Assembly (NCBI GenBank): GCA_947632605.1
Contig: CANRPX010000001.1
Span: 52,535 to 116,534, forward strand
Source of the DNA: an uncultured Clostridia bacterium
GTDB lineage: Bacteria; Bacillota; Clostridia; TANB77; CAG-508
Length of the DNA stretch: 64,000 bases
Direction of reading: 5' to 3'
The position numbers were made by a program, and so were the translations under genes. The notes below the pieces were generated by a model. It was not told the DNA's origin. It saw only the letters and a list, made by a program, of their open reading frames with translations, and made no database searches. Shown piece after piece: positions 24,785 to 36,101 of the stretch (positions are counted from its first letter, which is position 1; the number at the start of each line of letters is the position of its first letter).

Positions 24785-27406
24785 ATGGGAAACATAGTTT
24801 TATTAGATGATTTAACTATAAATAAAATAGCAGCAGGTGAAGTTATAGAAAGACCAGCTTCAGTAGTAAAAGAAATGCTAGAAAATTCAATTGATGCGGG
24901 AGCAAAAAATATAACTGTTGAAGTAAAAAATGGAGGAATTTCTTTAATAAAAATAACAGATGATGGCTGTGGAATATCAGAAGATGATATGGAAATAGCC
25001 TTTGAAAGACATGCTACAAGTAAAATAAGAAATGCAGAAGATCTTGAAGTTGTAAGAACAATGGGGTTCAGAGGAGAGGCATTAGCTAGTATTGCATCTA
25101 TTGCAAGAGTTGAAATGATTTCAAAAACACAAAATGAAGATGTAGCTCATAAATTAGTTGTTGAAGGTGGAAAAACAATTGAATTTATGGATACAGCAAG
25201 ATCTGTAGGAACAACAATTACTGTTCAAAACTTATTTTATAATACTCCAGTTAGATATAAATTTTTAAAGAAAGATTATACAGAAGCAGGATATATTGAA
25301 GATATAGTTACAAGAATAGCATTAGTAAATAGAAATGTTGCAATTAAACTTATAAGTAATGGTAAAACTATTATACAAACAAATGGAAATGGTGATTTAA
25401 AAACAGTTATATATAGTATATATGGAAAAGATGTTGCTGCAGAAATTATAGAAGTAGATTATGAATTTGAAGGAATAAAAATAACAGGAGCTATTGGAAA
25501 ACCAGTTATAGCTAGAGGAAATAGGGCAAATCAATTATTCTTTTTAAATGGAAGATATATAAAAGATAAAAATTTAACAGCTGCAGCAGACCAAGCATAT
25601 AAAGGAATGATTCCTGTCGGAAGATTCGGATTTATAGTTCTTAATTTAGATATGGATCCAAAATTAGTAGATGTAAATGTTCATCCAGCTAAATTAGAAG
25701 TAAGATTTGAAGATGAAGCTAAGGTATTTAAAGCGGTATATCATGCTATAAAATCAAATTTAGCTCAATCTGAACTTGTTGCAGATGTTGAAAAAACAAT
25801 AGATAGTTCTTCAATATTAAATGAAATTTCTAGTAACAATAATTTAGAATCTGAAAATTTATCAAAACAAGGAACTATAATAACAGAAAATGTTGGTGAG
25901 CTAATAAATGATAAATTTATGGAGAAATATGAGAAAAAGAATGGTTTAACAGGATTTTTCAAAAAGATAATGAAAGAACCAGAAGAAACTCAAGAAGAAT
26001 TAAATAATAATACATTAGAAGAAATATTTAAATACAGAAATAATATGGTAAACAGTGAAAAAACTGATGTAGATAATTCAGAAGAAGTAAAAGATGACTT
26101 TCTTAAAAAAATCTTGTCTTCTAACAATGAAAATAAACAACAAGAATCTGACAATAAAACAGAAGATGGCTTTTCATTAAATAAAACATCTTTTGATGAA
26201 ACAAGAGAAATAAATGTAGAAAATGTAAATAAATTAATTAAAGATGCAACAAGAGATATAGAATCTACTAAAATGATGGATAAAGAAAGTACACAAATAA
26301 TAAATTCACAAGAATTAAAAAATGAAGAATTAGAAAAAACACAAATTTTAGATGTGTCATCATTAAAACAAGAATCCTCTCAGGACACAGTAATTGCAGA
26401 AACAAATAAAATAAATAATCTACCAGAAAATACAATTTCTTTAAATGAAAATATAAATGAAGAAATATCAAAAAATGAAGAAGAAAAAGTAGAAGTAATA
26501 GAAAATACTACTAATAATAATGCAGAAATTGATAATGATGATTTTTCAAAAATAGCACAAAAATTATTTGAAGAAAGAACAAATTTAGATAACACACAAT
26601 CCATAGATACTTCAAAAGTTAGAGAAGCTATAAATGAAACTAAATTTGAAGAAAATCCAGAATTTGATCAAATGTATAAAAAAACATTTGGTAGTGATAC
26701 ATCAGCTGTTAGAAGAGAAAAAGAATTAGAAGAGGAAGAAAAGAAAAAGATAGATGCTTCAAATGATTTTTCTTATGCTTCAGAAAATATGAATGTATTT
26801 GAAGAAGAAAAAGAAGAAGCAGTTAAAGAAATTCCTTATAAATTTATTGGAATAGTATTTTCTACTTATATAATTATAGAAATAAAGAATGAGATGTATG
26901 TTATAGATCAACATGCAGCACATGAAAGAATAATGTATGAAAAAATAAAAGAAAATTATTATAGTGATGAACAAAAAGATGAACAATTTTTATTATTACC
27001 AGATGTTATTACATTAACACATAAAGAAATGTCTATTGCAAAAGAAAATGTTGAAATGTTTGCAAAGGCAGGATTTACATTCGAAGAGTTTGGAGAAAAT
27101 ACAATAAAATTAATGTCTGTTCCTAGCATGTGTGAAGATTTAAATACAAAGCAATTATTCTTAGATATTTTAGATGAAATAGATACAGTAGCTGTTACAG
27201 CAAGACAAGAAAAAGAAGATAAATTTATTGCAACTGTTGCATGTAAATCAGCAGTAAAAGCAAAAATGAAATTGGATGAGCAAGAAGTTAAAAATTTAAT
27301 GAATAAATTATTAGAACTTCCAAATCCTTTTACTTGTCCACATGGTAGACCAACAGCTATAAAAATGACAAAATATGATTTAGAAAAAAAATTTAATAGG
27401 AGATAA
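24785..27406 (+). CDS. mutL: DNA mismatch repair protein MutL with an unusually long acidic linker
   Basis: IAAGEVIERPASVVKEMLENSIDAGA, GFRGEALASIASI, C-terminal DQHAAHERIMYE and CPHGRPTAI. Confidence 0.96.
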   Translation: MGNIVLLDDLTINKIAAGEVIERPASVVKEMLENSIDAGAKNITVEVKNGGISLIKITDDGCGISEDDMEIAFERHATSKIRNAEDLEVVRTMGFRGEALASIASIARVEMISKTQNEDVAHKLVVEGGKTIEFMDTARSVGTTITVQNLFYNTPVRYKFLKKDYTEAGYIEDIVTRIALVNRNVAIKLISNGKTIIQTNGNGDLKTVIYSIYGKDVAAEIIEVDYEFEGIKITGAIGKPVIARGNRANQLFFLNGRYIKDKNLTAAADQAYKGMIPVGRFGFIVLNLDMDPKLVDVNVHPAKLEVRFEDEAKVFKAVYHAIKSNLAQSELVADVEKTIDSSSILNEISSNNNLESENLSKQGTIITENVGELINDKFMEKYEKKNGLTGFFKKIMKEPEETQEELNNNTLEEIFKYRNNMVNSEKTDVDNSEEVKDDFLKKILSSNNENKQQESDNKTEDGFSLNKTSFDETREINVENVNKLIKDATRDIESTKMMDKESTQIINSQELKNEELEKTQILDVSSLKQESSQDTVIAETNKINNLPENTISLNENINEEISKNEEEKVEVIENTTNNNAEIDNDDFSKIAQKLFEERTNLDNTQSIDTSKVREAINETKFEENPEFDQMYKKTFGSDTSAVRREKELEEEEKKKIDASNDFSYASENMNVFEEEKEEAVKEIPYKFIGIVFSTYIIIEIKNEMYVIDQHAAHERIMYEKIKENYYSDEQKDEQFLLLPDVITLTHKEMSIAKENVEMFAKAGFTFEEFGENTIKLMSVPSMCEDLNTKQLFLDILDEIDTVAVTARQEKEDKFIATVACKSAVKAKMKLDEQEVKNLMNKLLELPNPFTCPHGRPTAIKMTKYDLEKKFNRR

Positions 27407-27409
27407 TTA

Positions 27410-28327
27410 ATGAAACCTAAAATTGTAGTTATTGTTGGACCAACTGCGTCTGGAAAAACATCTTTGTCAATTGAACTTGCAAAAAAAATAAATGGGGAAA
27501 TTATTTCTTCAGATTCAATGCAGATTTATAAAGATATGAATATTGGTACAGCAAAAGTTACAAAAGAAGAAGCACAAAATATAAAACATTATTTAATTGA
27601 TTTTTTATCTCCAGAAGAAAGATATACAGTTTCAGATTTTAAAAAAGATAGTGAAAAAGCAATAAGTGAAATTTTATCAAAAGGAAAAATGCCAATTGTA
27701 GTTGGTGGTACAGGATTATATGTTAATTCTTTGATATATGGAATTGAATATCAAGATATGGAATATGATGAAGAATATAGAAATGAATTAATGAAAAAAG
27801 CAGAAACACCTGAAGGATTAAAAGAACTTTATGAAGAAGCAAATAAAATTGATTCAGAAGCTATGAAAAAAATTAGTGAAAATGACAAAAAAAGAATAGT
27901 TAGAGTTTTGGAAATATATAAAGCAACAGGAAAAACAAAAACAGAACAAGAAATATTATCTAAACAAAAAGAATTGAAATATGATTTTAAAATTTTTGGA
28001 ATTACGTTTGATAGAGAAAAACTTTATAACAGGATAAATCGTAGAGTAGATATAATGATTGATCAAGGTTTAGAAGAAGAAGTAAAAAATTTAATTTCAA
28101 AGTATTCAAAATTTCCAACAGCTATGCAAGGATTAGGATATAAGGAAGTTGTACAATATTTTGATGGAGAATTATCTCGCGAAGAAATGATTGAGAAAAT
28201 AAAACAAGAATCAAGAAGATATGCAAAAAGACAATTAACTTGGTTTAGAAAAAATAAAGATATTATCTGGCTTAATGGAGAAGACGATGTTTCATATAAT
28301 GTAAGTCAAATTATAAAGGAGTTATAG
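27410..28327 (+). CDS. miaA: tRNA dimethylallyltransferase
   Basis: VIVGPTASGKTSLSIELAKKINGEIISSDSMQIYKDMNIGTAK. Confidence 0.97.
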   Translation: MKPKIVVIVGPTASGKTSLSIELAKKINGEIISSDSMQIYKDMNIGTAKVTKEEAQNIKHYLIDFLSPEERYTVSDFKKDSEKAISEILSKGKMPIVVGGTGLYVNSLIYGIEYQDMEYDEEYRNELMKKAETPEGLKELYEEANKIDSEAMKKISENDKKRIVRVLEIYKATGKTKTEQEILSKQKELKYDFKIFGITFDREKLYNRINRRVDIMIDQGLEEEVKNLISKYSKFPTAMQGLGYKEVVQYFDGELSREEMIEKIKQESRRYAKRQLTWFRKNKDIIWLNGEDDVSYNVSQIIKEL

Positions 28328-29550
28328 TGAAAAAAGTACAAGACGAGAATAGTAAATTTAAAGTTTTTGCAACAATATTATGTATGGCTTTTATTATTTT
28401 TTTAGTAACAAATAGTACAAAAGTTTTCAAAAAACCAACTAATGTATATGTAGTTGCAAATGGTTCTTTGTCAGAAGAAGAAACAGCAGAAGGATATATT
28501 ATTAGAGATGAAATCGTTTTGCAAGGAGAAAATTATAAAAATGGAATGGTGCAAGTTCTTTCAGATGGAGAAAGAGTTGCAAAATCTGAAATAGTTTTTA
28601 GATATTATTCTAATAGTGAAGAATCAATTTTAAATGAAATAGCAAAATTAGATGAAGAAATAAGTGAAATCCTTGAAAATAGTGGAATGAATTTACCTTC
28701 AAGCGATATAGTTAGTATAGAAAAACAAATAGAAACAACAGTTGATTCAATGTATGATTTAAATTATTTACAAAAAATTCAAGAGAATAAAAATAAAATT
28801 GAAGCATATATATCTAAGAAGGCACAAATTACTGGAACATTAAGTCCATCTGATTCTTATGTAAGACAATTAACAGATAAAAGAAATGAGTTAGAAAAAG
28901 AAATAGAAAATGGTTCAGAAACAATGTATGCACCAATTTCTGGAATGGCATCTTATAGAGTTGATGGTTTGGAAAACATACTATTAGCAGATAATTTTGA
29001 TTATTTAAATTCGGAATTATTAGATAGTTTTAATTTAAAGATTGGAGCAGTTGTGCCATTAAGTAGCGAAAAAGGAAAAGTATTTAATAACTTTGAATGT
29101 TATATAGCAACATCTATTAATTCAGAAAAAGCTATGCTTGCACAAGTTGGAGATGAAGTAACTTTAAGGTTATCTGATTCAAATGAAATTGATGCAGAAA
29201 TTGTTTATATAAAAGAAGAAAATGAAAATAGAATTTTAGTTTTTAAAATAAAAGAAGATGTATCAGAACTTATAGAATATAGAAAGATATCTTTTGAGAT
29301 TATATGGTGGAAATATTCAGGATTAAAAATAAGTAATTCTTGTTTAACCGAAGAAAATGATATAACGTATGTAGAAAAAGATAGGACAGGCTTTGTGGAA
29401 AAAATACCAATAAAAGTATTAAGACAAAATGACACTTATTCAATTGTAGAAAATTATACTGATGAAGAATTATTAGATTTAGGATATAGTGAAGAAGAAA
29501 TTGAAGATTTAAATAAGATTAGATTATATGATGAAATAATATTACACTAA
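28327..29550 (+). CDS. Membrane-anchored HlyD-like periplasmic adaptor-type protein
   Basis: N-terminal TM helix, AEGYIIRDE, coiled coil, lipoyl/barrel-like region. Confidence 0.65.
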   Translation: MKKVQDENSKFKVFATILCMAFIIFLVTNSTKVFKKPTNVYVVANGSLSEEETAEGYIIRDEIVLQGENYKNGMVQVLSDGERVAKSEIVFRYYSNSEESILNEIAKLDEEISEILENSGMNLPSSDIVSIEKQIETTVDSMYDLNYLQKIQENKNKIEAYISKKAQITGTLSPSDSYVRQLTDKRNELEKEIENGSETMYAPISGMASYRVDGLENILLADNFDYLNSELLDSFNLKIGAVVPLSSEKGKVFNNFECYIATSINSEKAMLAQVGDEVTLRLSDSNEIDAEIVYIKEENENRILVFKIKEDVSELIEYRKISFEIIWWKYSGLKISNSCLTEENDITYVEKDRTGFVEKIPIKVLRQNDTYSIVENYTDEELLDLGYSEEEIEDLNKIRLYDEIILH

Positions 29551-29718
29551 GCACAAAAAAGTTACAAAAAAAATACAAAAGAATTACAAAAAAATTATTT
29601 TTTTATAACAATTGGCAAAAATGGGAAAAAATGCTTGACTTTATGAAAAAAAAGATAGATACTATATACATATTAAAGCTACAAATGAAGAGAAAAAATT
29701 AGGAGGTCTTTTAAAAAA

Positions 29719-30198
29719 ATGGCAGGAATATCATCATTTAAAAAATTTGTTGATTCATTATGGGGAGAACCAGAAGATTCTCAAGAAGATTATGAAGAAG
29801 AAAACATCTACAATACTGATTATGCAGATGATTATGAAAATGAAGAAGAAAATGAAGGAAATGGTGGCTTTTTCGCTAAAAAGAAAAAGAATGTTGTGCA
29901 AATGCCACAAACACAACAATTAACTATGAAGATAGCTAAGCCAACTAATTTTGACCAAGCTGATGAGATTATTATGCAATTAAAAGCTAAACATGCAGTT
30001 GTTATAAATTTAGAGTATGTTAGCAAAGATGTAGGAAGAAGAATCGTTGATGCTGTTTGTGGTGCAGCTAAAGCTTTAGATGGAAATATGGAAAAAGTGT
30101 CTAATTCAATATTTGTTGTTGCTCCATATAACTATGACATTATTAATGAAATTACAAAAGAGAAAATAGAGAGCAAATTTTCTAATCCATGGAGATAG
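29719..30198 (+). CDS. sepF: Cell division protein SepF
   Basis: KKFVDSLWGEPED...; TNFDQADEIIMQLKAKHAVVINLEYVSKDVGRRIVDAVCGAAKALDG. Confidence 0.93.
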   Translation: MAGISSFKKFVDSLWGEPEDSQEDYEEENIYNTDYADDYENEEENEGNGGFFAKKKKNVVQMPQTQQLTMKIAKPTNFDQADEIIMQLKAKHAVVINLEYVSKDVGRRIVDAVCGAAKALDGNMEKVSNSIFVVAPYNYDIINEITKEKIESKFSNPWR

Positions 30199-30221
30199 AA
30201 TAACAGGTAGGAGGAAAGGCC

Positions 30222-30671
30222 ATGTTAACACCGTTAGATATAGAAAATAAGAGATTTTCAAAAACCTTAAAAGGCTATAATGTTGATGAAGTTGACGACT
30301 TTTTAGATCAACTTACAATAGATTATGAAAAATTATATAAAGAAAATTCAGAATTAAAAGAACAAGTAGAAGAAAGTAAAAAAGATTTAGAACATTATAA
30401 AAATGTTGAGCGTACACTTCAAAATACATTAGTTATGGCTCAAACAACAGCAGAAGATATAAAAACAAATGCACAAGAAAGAGCAACACAAATTATTAGA
30501 GATGCACAAAGTGAAGCTAAAAGAGCAACAGAAACAATATCTCAAGAAGAATTTGAAATAAGAAAAAGAACAGAAGAATTAAAAAGACAATTTGATGTAT
30601 ATAAAGCAAAAATGGAAGCATTATTAATATCACAATTAGAATTATTACAAGATAAACATGATGAAGAATAA
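30222..30671 (+). CDS. divIVA: DivIVA domain protein
   Basis: LTPLDIENKRFSKTLKGYNVDEVDDFLDQL then coiled coil. Confidence 0.93.
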   Translation: MLTPLDIENKRFSKTLKGYNVDEVDDFLDQLTIDYEKLYKENSELKEQVEESKKDLEHYKNVERTLQNTLVMAQTTAEDIKTNAQERATQIIRDAQSEAKRATETISQEEFEIRKRTEELKRQFDVYKAKMEALLISQLELLQDKHDEE

Positions 30672-30687
30672 TATTTAATAATAGATG

Positions 30688-30709
30688 GAGTGCAAAAGCA
30701 CTCTTTTTT
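30688..30709 (+). terminator. Intrinsic terminator
   Basis: GAGTGC AAAA GCACTC TTTTTT. Confidence 0.8.
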
Positions 30710-30893
30710 ATTTTTTATAAATTAAAACTAAGTTTTATATCATAAAAAAATAGAATGTTACATTCTTAAAAGTCTTGTTAAATCAAGATTACAGTAGAAT
30801 TAAGTATGTATTACATTTGTGTTAATCTTATTGACTTATCCATATTTTGGAATAAAATATTATATATAGTATAATTGTGCGTATAGGAGTTAT

Positions 30894-31460
30894 ATGAGAA
30901 TAATAAGTGGAACTTTAAGAGGAAGTAAACTTTTTACTTTAGAGGGCGAAAATACAAGACCAACACTAGATAGAGTAAAAGAAGCACTTTTTAGTAAAAT
31001 AAATTATAACTTATTTGATGCGAAAGTTTTAGATTTGTTTTCTGGAAGTGGTGCTTTAGCTTTAGAATCCTTAAGTAGAGGCGCAGAAATTGCTTATTTA
31101 TGTGACTCTTCACGAGATGCAATAAAAATAATTAAACAAAATATTGATAAAACAAGAATGCTAGATAAGACTGTATTACTTAATTGTGATTATAAGAAAG
31201 CTCTATTAGAATTAAAAGAAAAAAATTTAAAGTTTAATATAGTTTTTTTAGATCCACCTTATAAAACTGATTTTGCAGAAAATGCTGCAAAAGAAATAAT
31301 AAAAAATAATTTGCTAGATAATGAAGGTACTATTATTTTAGAAACAGATAATAAGGAAAAAGTAATAGAAAACTTAGATTTAGATTTACTAAAGATAAAA
31401 GATATAAAAAAATACGGAAGAATATATCTTCTATTTTTAGAAAAGAATATACAAAATTAA
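30894..31460 (+). CDS. rsmD: 16S rRNA (guanine966-N2)-methyltransferase RsmD
   Basis: MRIISGTLRGSKL...TRPTLDRVKEALF, LDLFSGSGALALESLSRGA, FLDPPY. Confidence 0.94.
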   Translation: MRIISGTLRGSKLFTLEGENTRPTLDRVKEALFSKINYNLFDAKVLDLFSGSGALALESLSRGAEIAYLCDSSRDAIKIIKQNIDKTRMLDKTVLLNCDYKKALLELKEKNLKFNIVFLDPPYKTDFAENAAKEIIKNNLLDNEGTIILETDNKEKVIENLDLDLLKIKDIKKYGRIYLLFLEKNIQN

Positions 31461-31492
31461 TTTTTGTATACATTGGAAAGGAATGAAAAAAG

Positions 31493-31972
31493 ATGGAAAT
31501 CTTTGCACTACTTGAAGCCTTGGAAGATATTTTAGAAAAAAGTAAAACATTACCTTTTACAGATAAAAGTATTGTAGAAAAGGATCAATTTTTAGATATA
31601 ATTAAAGAAATAAGACTTAGATTACCTGATGAGCTAAAACAAGCAAAATGGATAAAAGAAGAACGTGAAAGAATTATTAGTGAAGCTCAGAAAGATGCAA
31701 ATGATATAGTAAAAGAGGCAGAAAACAGAATTATTTCAATGATAGATGAACATGAAATAACAAGAAAAGCTTATGATAAGAAAACAGAAATAATCGCTGA
31801 TGCAAATGAAATGTATAGAGAAATTACTCAAGGAACAAATACTTATGTAGATGGAATTTTAGCAAATATAGAAAACAATATGATGGAATTAGGAAAAACT
31901 TTAAGTGGTGTGGAACTATCAATTCAAAATGCATTAGAAACAATACAAAATAATAGAAAAGAGTTGAAATAA
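31493..31972 (+). CDS. Coiled-coil hypothetical protein
   Basis: ORF with heptad-like EKAE/KDAND regions; common neighbour of rsmD in Clostridia. Confidence 0.65.
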   Translation: MEIFALLEALEDILEKSKTLPFTDKSIVEKDQFLDIIKEIRLRLPDELKQAKWIKEERERIISEAQKDANDIVKEAENRIISMIDEHEITRKAYDKKTEIIADANEMYREITQGTNTYVDGILANIENNMMELGKTLSGVELSIQNALETIQNNRKELK

Positions 31973-31977
31973 ATAAA

Positions 31978-32020
31978 AGCCAGAATCAAAATCAATTAAA
32001 ATTGATTCTGATTCTGGCTT
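31978..32020 (+). terminator. Long terminator-like hairpin
   Basis: AAGCCAGAATCA...ATCAATT AA AATTGAT...TGATTCTGGCTT AAAAAAA. Confidence 0.7.
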
Positions 32021-32068
32021 AAAAAAACAAAATTACTTTAAGAAAATCCAGTTTAGGAGGATGTATCA

Positions 32069-34543
32069 TTGGGAAGAAGAAAAAAGAAAAATTCTAATAA
32101 AACATCAAATAATAAAAAAAGTACAGGATTAAATATAGATTTAGTAGTAATAATACTATTTGTAATTAGTATATTACTATTTATTTTGATATATGGAGAA
32201 AAAGGTGTAATAGGAGAAATATTAAGTCCAGCTTTAGGAGGAATAATAGGTTTTATAAAATATTTAATTCCAATTGGATTTATGGCACTTGCTATTTGTA
32301 CAGCAAAAGATGACAAAAGTTATATTACATCTAAAATAATTCAATTTGCTGTTTTACTTTCATGTGTGGCAGCAACAATGTCTATATATCAAATTTCAAA
32401 AGGAATTATAAATCCCAAATTAGAATTTGATGATGTAATAGAAGTCGCTTATGATTTAGGTGTTAAGAATATAGGAGGTGGAACAGTTGGTGCAGTTATT
32501 GCATATCCTCTTATAAAATTACTTGGAATGTTTGGAGCAGCAATTACAACTGCTGGAATTGTTGTAGTACTTTGTGTATTCACTTTTGGATTACATCCAT
32601 CAGAATTTTTCCTTGATATAATGGATGAAGCAAATGTTAGAAGAGAAAAAAGAGATGAAGAAGTTCTAGCAAGACGTGAGCAAAGAATGGCAGATAGAAG
32701 AGAAAGAATGAATGGAAATATACAACTTGATTTATTAGATAATAATTCTCAAAAATCTAAGACTACATTATCTAATTTTGATGAAGATGAGATAACAATT
32801 AATTTAAATGGTACAGAGCAAAAAACTGAAAAAACTAAAGGAAAATTAGCAAGTATATTTGGAAAAAATAAAACTGAAGAAAAAAATCCAGATGTTATAG
32901 AAGCAAATATTTATAAGAATACAGCAAAAGCTCAAGAAGAAAAAAGTCAAAATGCTATAAAAGAAGATAATTTATTTACAGTAGAAGAAGAACAAAAAGA
33001 AAGTAAAACAAAAGCTGTATTACAATTAGAACATACAGTTTCAATAGAAGATGAAAATTATGAATATCCACCAACTAGCTTATTAGGAAAAAGTAGTAAA
33101 AAGGTAAGTAAAACAGGAGCAAAAGCTCTAACAGAAAAAGCAACTCAACTACAAAGAACATTACATAGTTTTGGTGTATCAGCTAAAGTAGAAAATATTT
33201 CTGTTGGACCTGCTATTACAAGATATGAATTAAAACCAGCAGAAGGTGTTAGAGTTAGTAAAATAGCAAATTTAGCAGATGATATAGCATTAAATTTAGC
33301 AGCAGAAAGCATAAGAATTGAAGCACCAATACCAGGAAAACAAGCTGTTGGTATTGAAATACCAAACAAAGAAAAAGAATCAGTTCCATTAAGAGATGTT
33401 ATAGAAAGTGATGAATTTGAAGATAATAATTCTAAACTAACTATTGCACTTGGAAAAGATGTTGCTGGAAGTATAGTTTTAGCAGATATTGCAAAAATGC
33501 CACACGTTTTAATTGCTGGTTCTACTGGTTCTGGTAAATCTGTATGTATTAATACAATAATAACAAGTATAATATATAATGCAAAACCTAGTGAAGTAAA
33601 ACTTGTTATGGTTGATCCAAAAGTTGTTGAACTTTCTGTATATAATGGAATACCACATTTATTAATACCAGTAGTAACTGACCCTAGAAAAGCAGCAGGA
33701 GCACTTGCTTGGGCAGTTCAAGAAATGGATAATAGATATAATTTATTTGCAGCAAAAGGTGTTAGAGATTTGAAAGGATATAATGCAGCAGTAGAACATG
33801 CTCAAGGTACTGAAAATGCAGGTAAATTACCACAAATTGTAATTATTATAGATGAGCTTGCAGATTTGATGATGGTAGCAGCAAAAGAAGTAGAAGATTC
33901 TATTTGTAGATTAGCTCAAAAAGCAAGAGCTGCAGGAATGCATTTAGTAGTAGCAACTCAAAGACCATCAGTAGATGTTATTACAGGATTGATTAAAGCA
34001 AATATTCCTTCAAGAATTGCTTTTGCTGTATCTTCACAAATAGATTCAAGAACAATCTTAGATCAAATTGGCGCTGAAAAATTATTAGGAAAAGGCGATA
34101 TGCTATTTTATCCAGCTAGTGCATCAAAGCCTACAAGAGTGCAGGGTGCTTTTGTCTCTGATAGTGAAGTAGAAAAAATAGTTGATTTTATTAAATCAAA
34201 TGGTGTTGCAACATATAATGAAGACATTTTAGAAGAAATTGAAAGATCAAATAAATCAGATGGACAACTAGAAAAAGAAGCAGAAGAAGATGATACAGAT
34301 CCATTATTAATGGATGCAATTGATACAGTTGTAGAAATAGGGCAAGCTTCAACATCTTTTATACAAAGAAGATTTAAAGTTGGATATGCAAGAGCTGGAA
34401 GAATTATAGATCAAATGGAAGCAAGAGGAATTATTTCTGGTTATGAAGGTAGTAAACCAAGACAAGTTTTAATTACAAAAGAACGATTAGATGAGCTTAA
34501 AATGGCAAAACCACTTGAAGACAATAGTAGTGAAACTGAATAA
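32069..34543 (+). CDS. DNA translocase FtsK/SpoIIIE
   Basis: N-terminal TM helices, [42 protein letters not shown]-terminal gamma winged helix; likely alternative initiation (TTG) at 32069. Confidence 0.95.
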   Translation: MGRRKKKNSNKTSNNKKSTGLNIDLVVIILFVISILLFILIYGEKGVIGEILSPALGGIIGFIKYLIPIGFMALAICTAKDDKSYITSKIIQFAVLLSCVAATMSIYQISKGIINPKLEFDDVIEVAYDLGVKNIGGGTVGAVIAYPLIKLLGMFGAAITTAGIVVVLCVFTFGLHPSEFFLDIMDEANVRREKRDEEVLARREQRMADRRERMNGNIQLDLLDNNSQKSKTTLSNFDEDEITINLNGTEQKTEKTKGKLASIFGKNKTEEKNPDVIEANIYKNTAKAQEEKSQNAIKEDNLFTVEEEQKESKTKAVLQLEHTVSIEDENYEYPPTSLLGKSSKKVSKTGAKALTEKATQLQRTLHSFGVSAKVENISVGPAITRYELKPAEGVRVSKIANLADDIALNLAAESIRIEAPIPGKQAVGIEIPNKEKESVPLRDVIESDEFEDNNSKLTIALGKDVAGSIVLADIAKMPHVLIAGSTGSGKSVCINTIITSIIYNAKPSEVKLVMVDPKVVELSVYNGIPHLLIPVVTDPRKAAGALAWAVQEMDNRYNLFAAKGVRDLKGYNAAVEHAQGTENAGKLPQIVIIIDELADLMMVAAKEVEDSICRLAQKARAAGMHLVVATQRPSVDVITGLIKANIPSRIAFAVSSQIDSRTILDQIGAEKLLGKGDMLFYPASASKPTRVQGAFVSDSEVEKIVDFIKSNGVATYNEDILEEIERSNKSDGQLEKEAEEDDTDPLLMDAIDTVVEIGQASTSFIQRRFKVGYARAGRIIDQMEARGIISGYEGSKPRQVLITKERLDELKMAKPLEDNSSETE

Positions 34544-34563
34544 AATAAAAAAGGAGGACTTTT

Positions 34564-36087
34564 ATGGGATTATTTTCTAAATTAAAGGATTATCATGCAG
34601 AATTAGAAGAAGTTTTAGATTCAAAATATTTTTCTGCAAGCATAAAAAGTCTTCTTTTTAGTATGATTTATAAAAGTGAAATTTGTTATGAAGATTTTCA
34701 AAAAGTAAAAAAATCTGTAAGAACAAAAGAAGATTTCTTAAATGAAATAATTGAAGTAATTAGATTATATTGTGATAATATAAAAGTAGTTGAGCCTGAT
34801 TCCAATCAGGCTAAATTGCTTATTAAAAACAATGTAAAAGCACTTACTAATGAAAAAGAAAGAAGTATATTAACTTATCCTACTGAAAGTTCATTATTAT
34901 ATGCAATATCAGACATATCACCAAAATATTTTTATATTAATGGGAATTTTCCATTAAAGACTCTCTTACAAAACATACTTGTAAATGGATATAATTTAAA
35001 TAATGAAGAAATTTTAAGAGATTTTAATGGATGGTCTTGGGATAAAGTTTATGATGATGAATTTAGATATATTGATAATCTAATTTATCAAAATTTGTTA
35101 GTTATTTTGGGAGAAAAATTTCTTTATGAATGGAGAACTTATGGTTCTACAAGAAAAGATTTTTTAGAAGATGCAAAACAATTTATTAAATATTTTACAA
35201 ACAATGAAAAATACATTAAAGATTTATATAAAATGGTGTATTTAGCTTCAAGTGAAAAAGATAGAGAAAAAATTGATGAAGGCTTAAAAGAAAAAGCTAA
35301 ATTGCTAAAGAAAATGGAAAATAAAATTAAGTTTATAGATGATGCAAAAAATAGAAAAATGAAACTTAATAATAAAATTCAAAGAATGGATTTAGCTTTA
35401 AATGATAAAAAAATACTAATAAAAGAATTAAAGAAAGTAAATGCAAAATTAGAAAAAGATAAAAAAATAAAATTAGTTTCAACATATAGAAAAAGATTAA
35501 CAAAAGAAAGAGAAAAATATGTTAATGAAATAAAAGAAATTGATTATATTTTAAAACCATCAAATTTTTTAAATGAAAAGAAAGCAATAGAAGAAACACT
35601 TAACTTTTATAGATGCAAAGATAAATTTGAAGAAACATTAATAGATTGGCAAAAAGAATTTCTATATTTTATTGATAAAAAAATAAATAAAATGAATACA
35701 AGAGATGAACTAATCGATATTTTATATGAGATTAGATATTATAGTAAATTAAAAATTTCTAAAGATACTTATCTTTCAGATTTTGAAGAAATTGAAAATT
35801 CAATAGATAAAATATTAAAAAAAGTTATAACAAAACTTTGTAAATTAGGTGCGATGAAAATCTTTAGTATGGATATTAATTTAAATTGTGAAATCATAAA
35901 ATATGCTTTAGATACTAATATAATAGAATTGGAAGATACCAGAGTTGCACTTAAATGTGATAATGAAGGACTTATTATAAAAGTATACGATAAAGAAGCT
36001 TTTGAAAAACAAGGAAGAAAAAGAACTAAAATTACAGAAAATTCTTTAGAAGTAAAACAAAATAGAAAAATAAAATTATTTAATTAA
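34564..36087 (+). CDS. Hypothetical coiled-coil protein
   Basis: Long ORF with RBS (AAGGAGGAC); no recognised domain. Confidence 0.75.
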   Translation: MGLFSKLKDYHAELEEVLDSKYFSASIKSLLFSMIYKSEICYEDFQKVKKSVRTKEDFLNEIIEVIRLYCDNIKVVEPDSNQAKLLIKNNVKALTNEKERSILTYPTESSLLYAISDISPKYFYINGNFPLKTLLQNILVNGYNLNNEEILRDFNGWSWDKVYDDEFRYIDNLIYQNLLVILGEKFLYEWRTYGSTRKDFLEDAKQFIKYFTNNEKYIKDLYKMVYLASSEKDREKIDEGLKEKAKLLKKMENKIKFIDDAKNRKMKLNNKIQRMDLALNDKKILIKELKKVNAKLEKDKKIKLVSTYRKRLTKEREKYVNEIKEIDYILKPSNFLNEKKAIEETLNFYRCKDKFEETLIDWQKEFLYFIDKKINKMNTRDELIDILYEIRYYSKLKISKDTYLSDFEEIENSIDKILKKVITKLCKLGAMKIFSMDINLNCEIIKYALDTNIIELEDTRVALKCDNEGLIIKVYDKEAFEKQGRKRTKITENSLEVKQNRKIKLFN

Positions 36088-36101
36088 ATTGGGGGAAAAT
36101 A

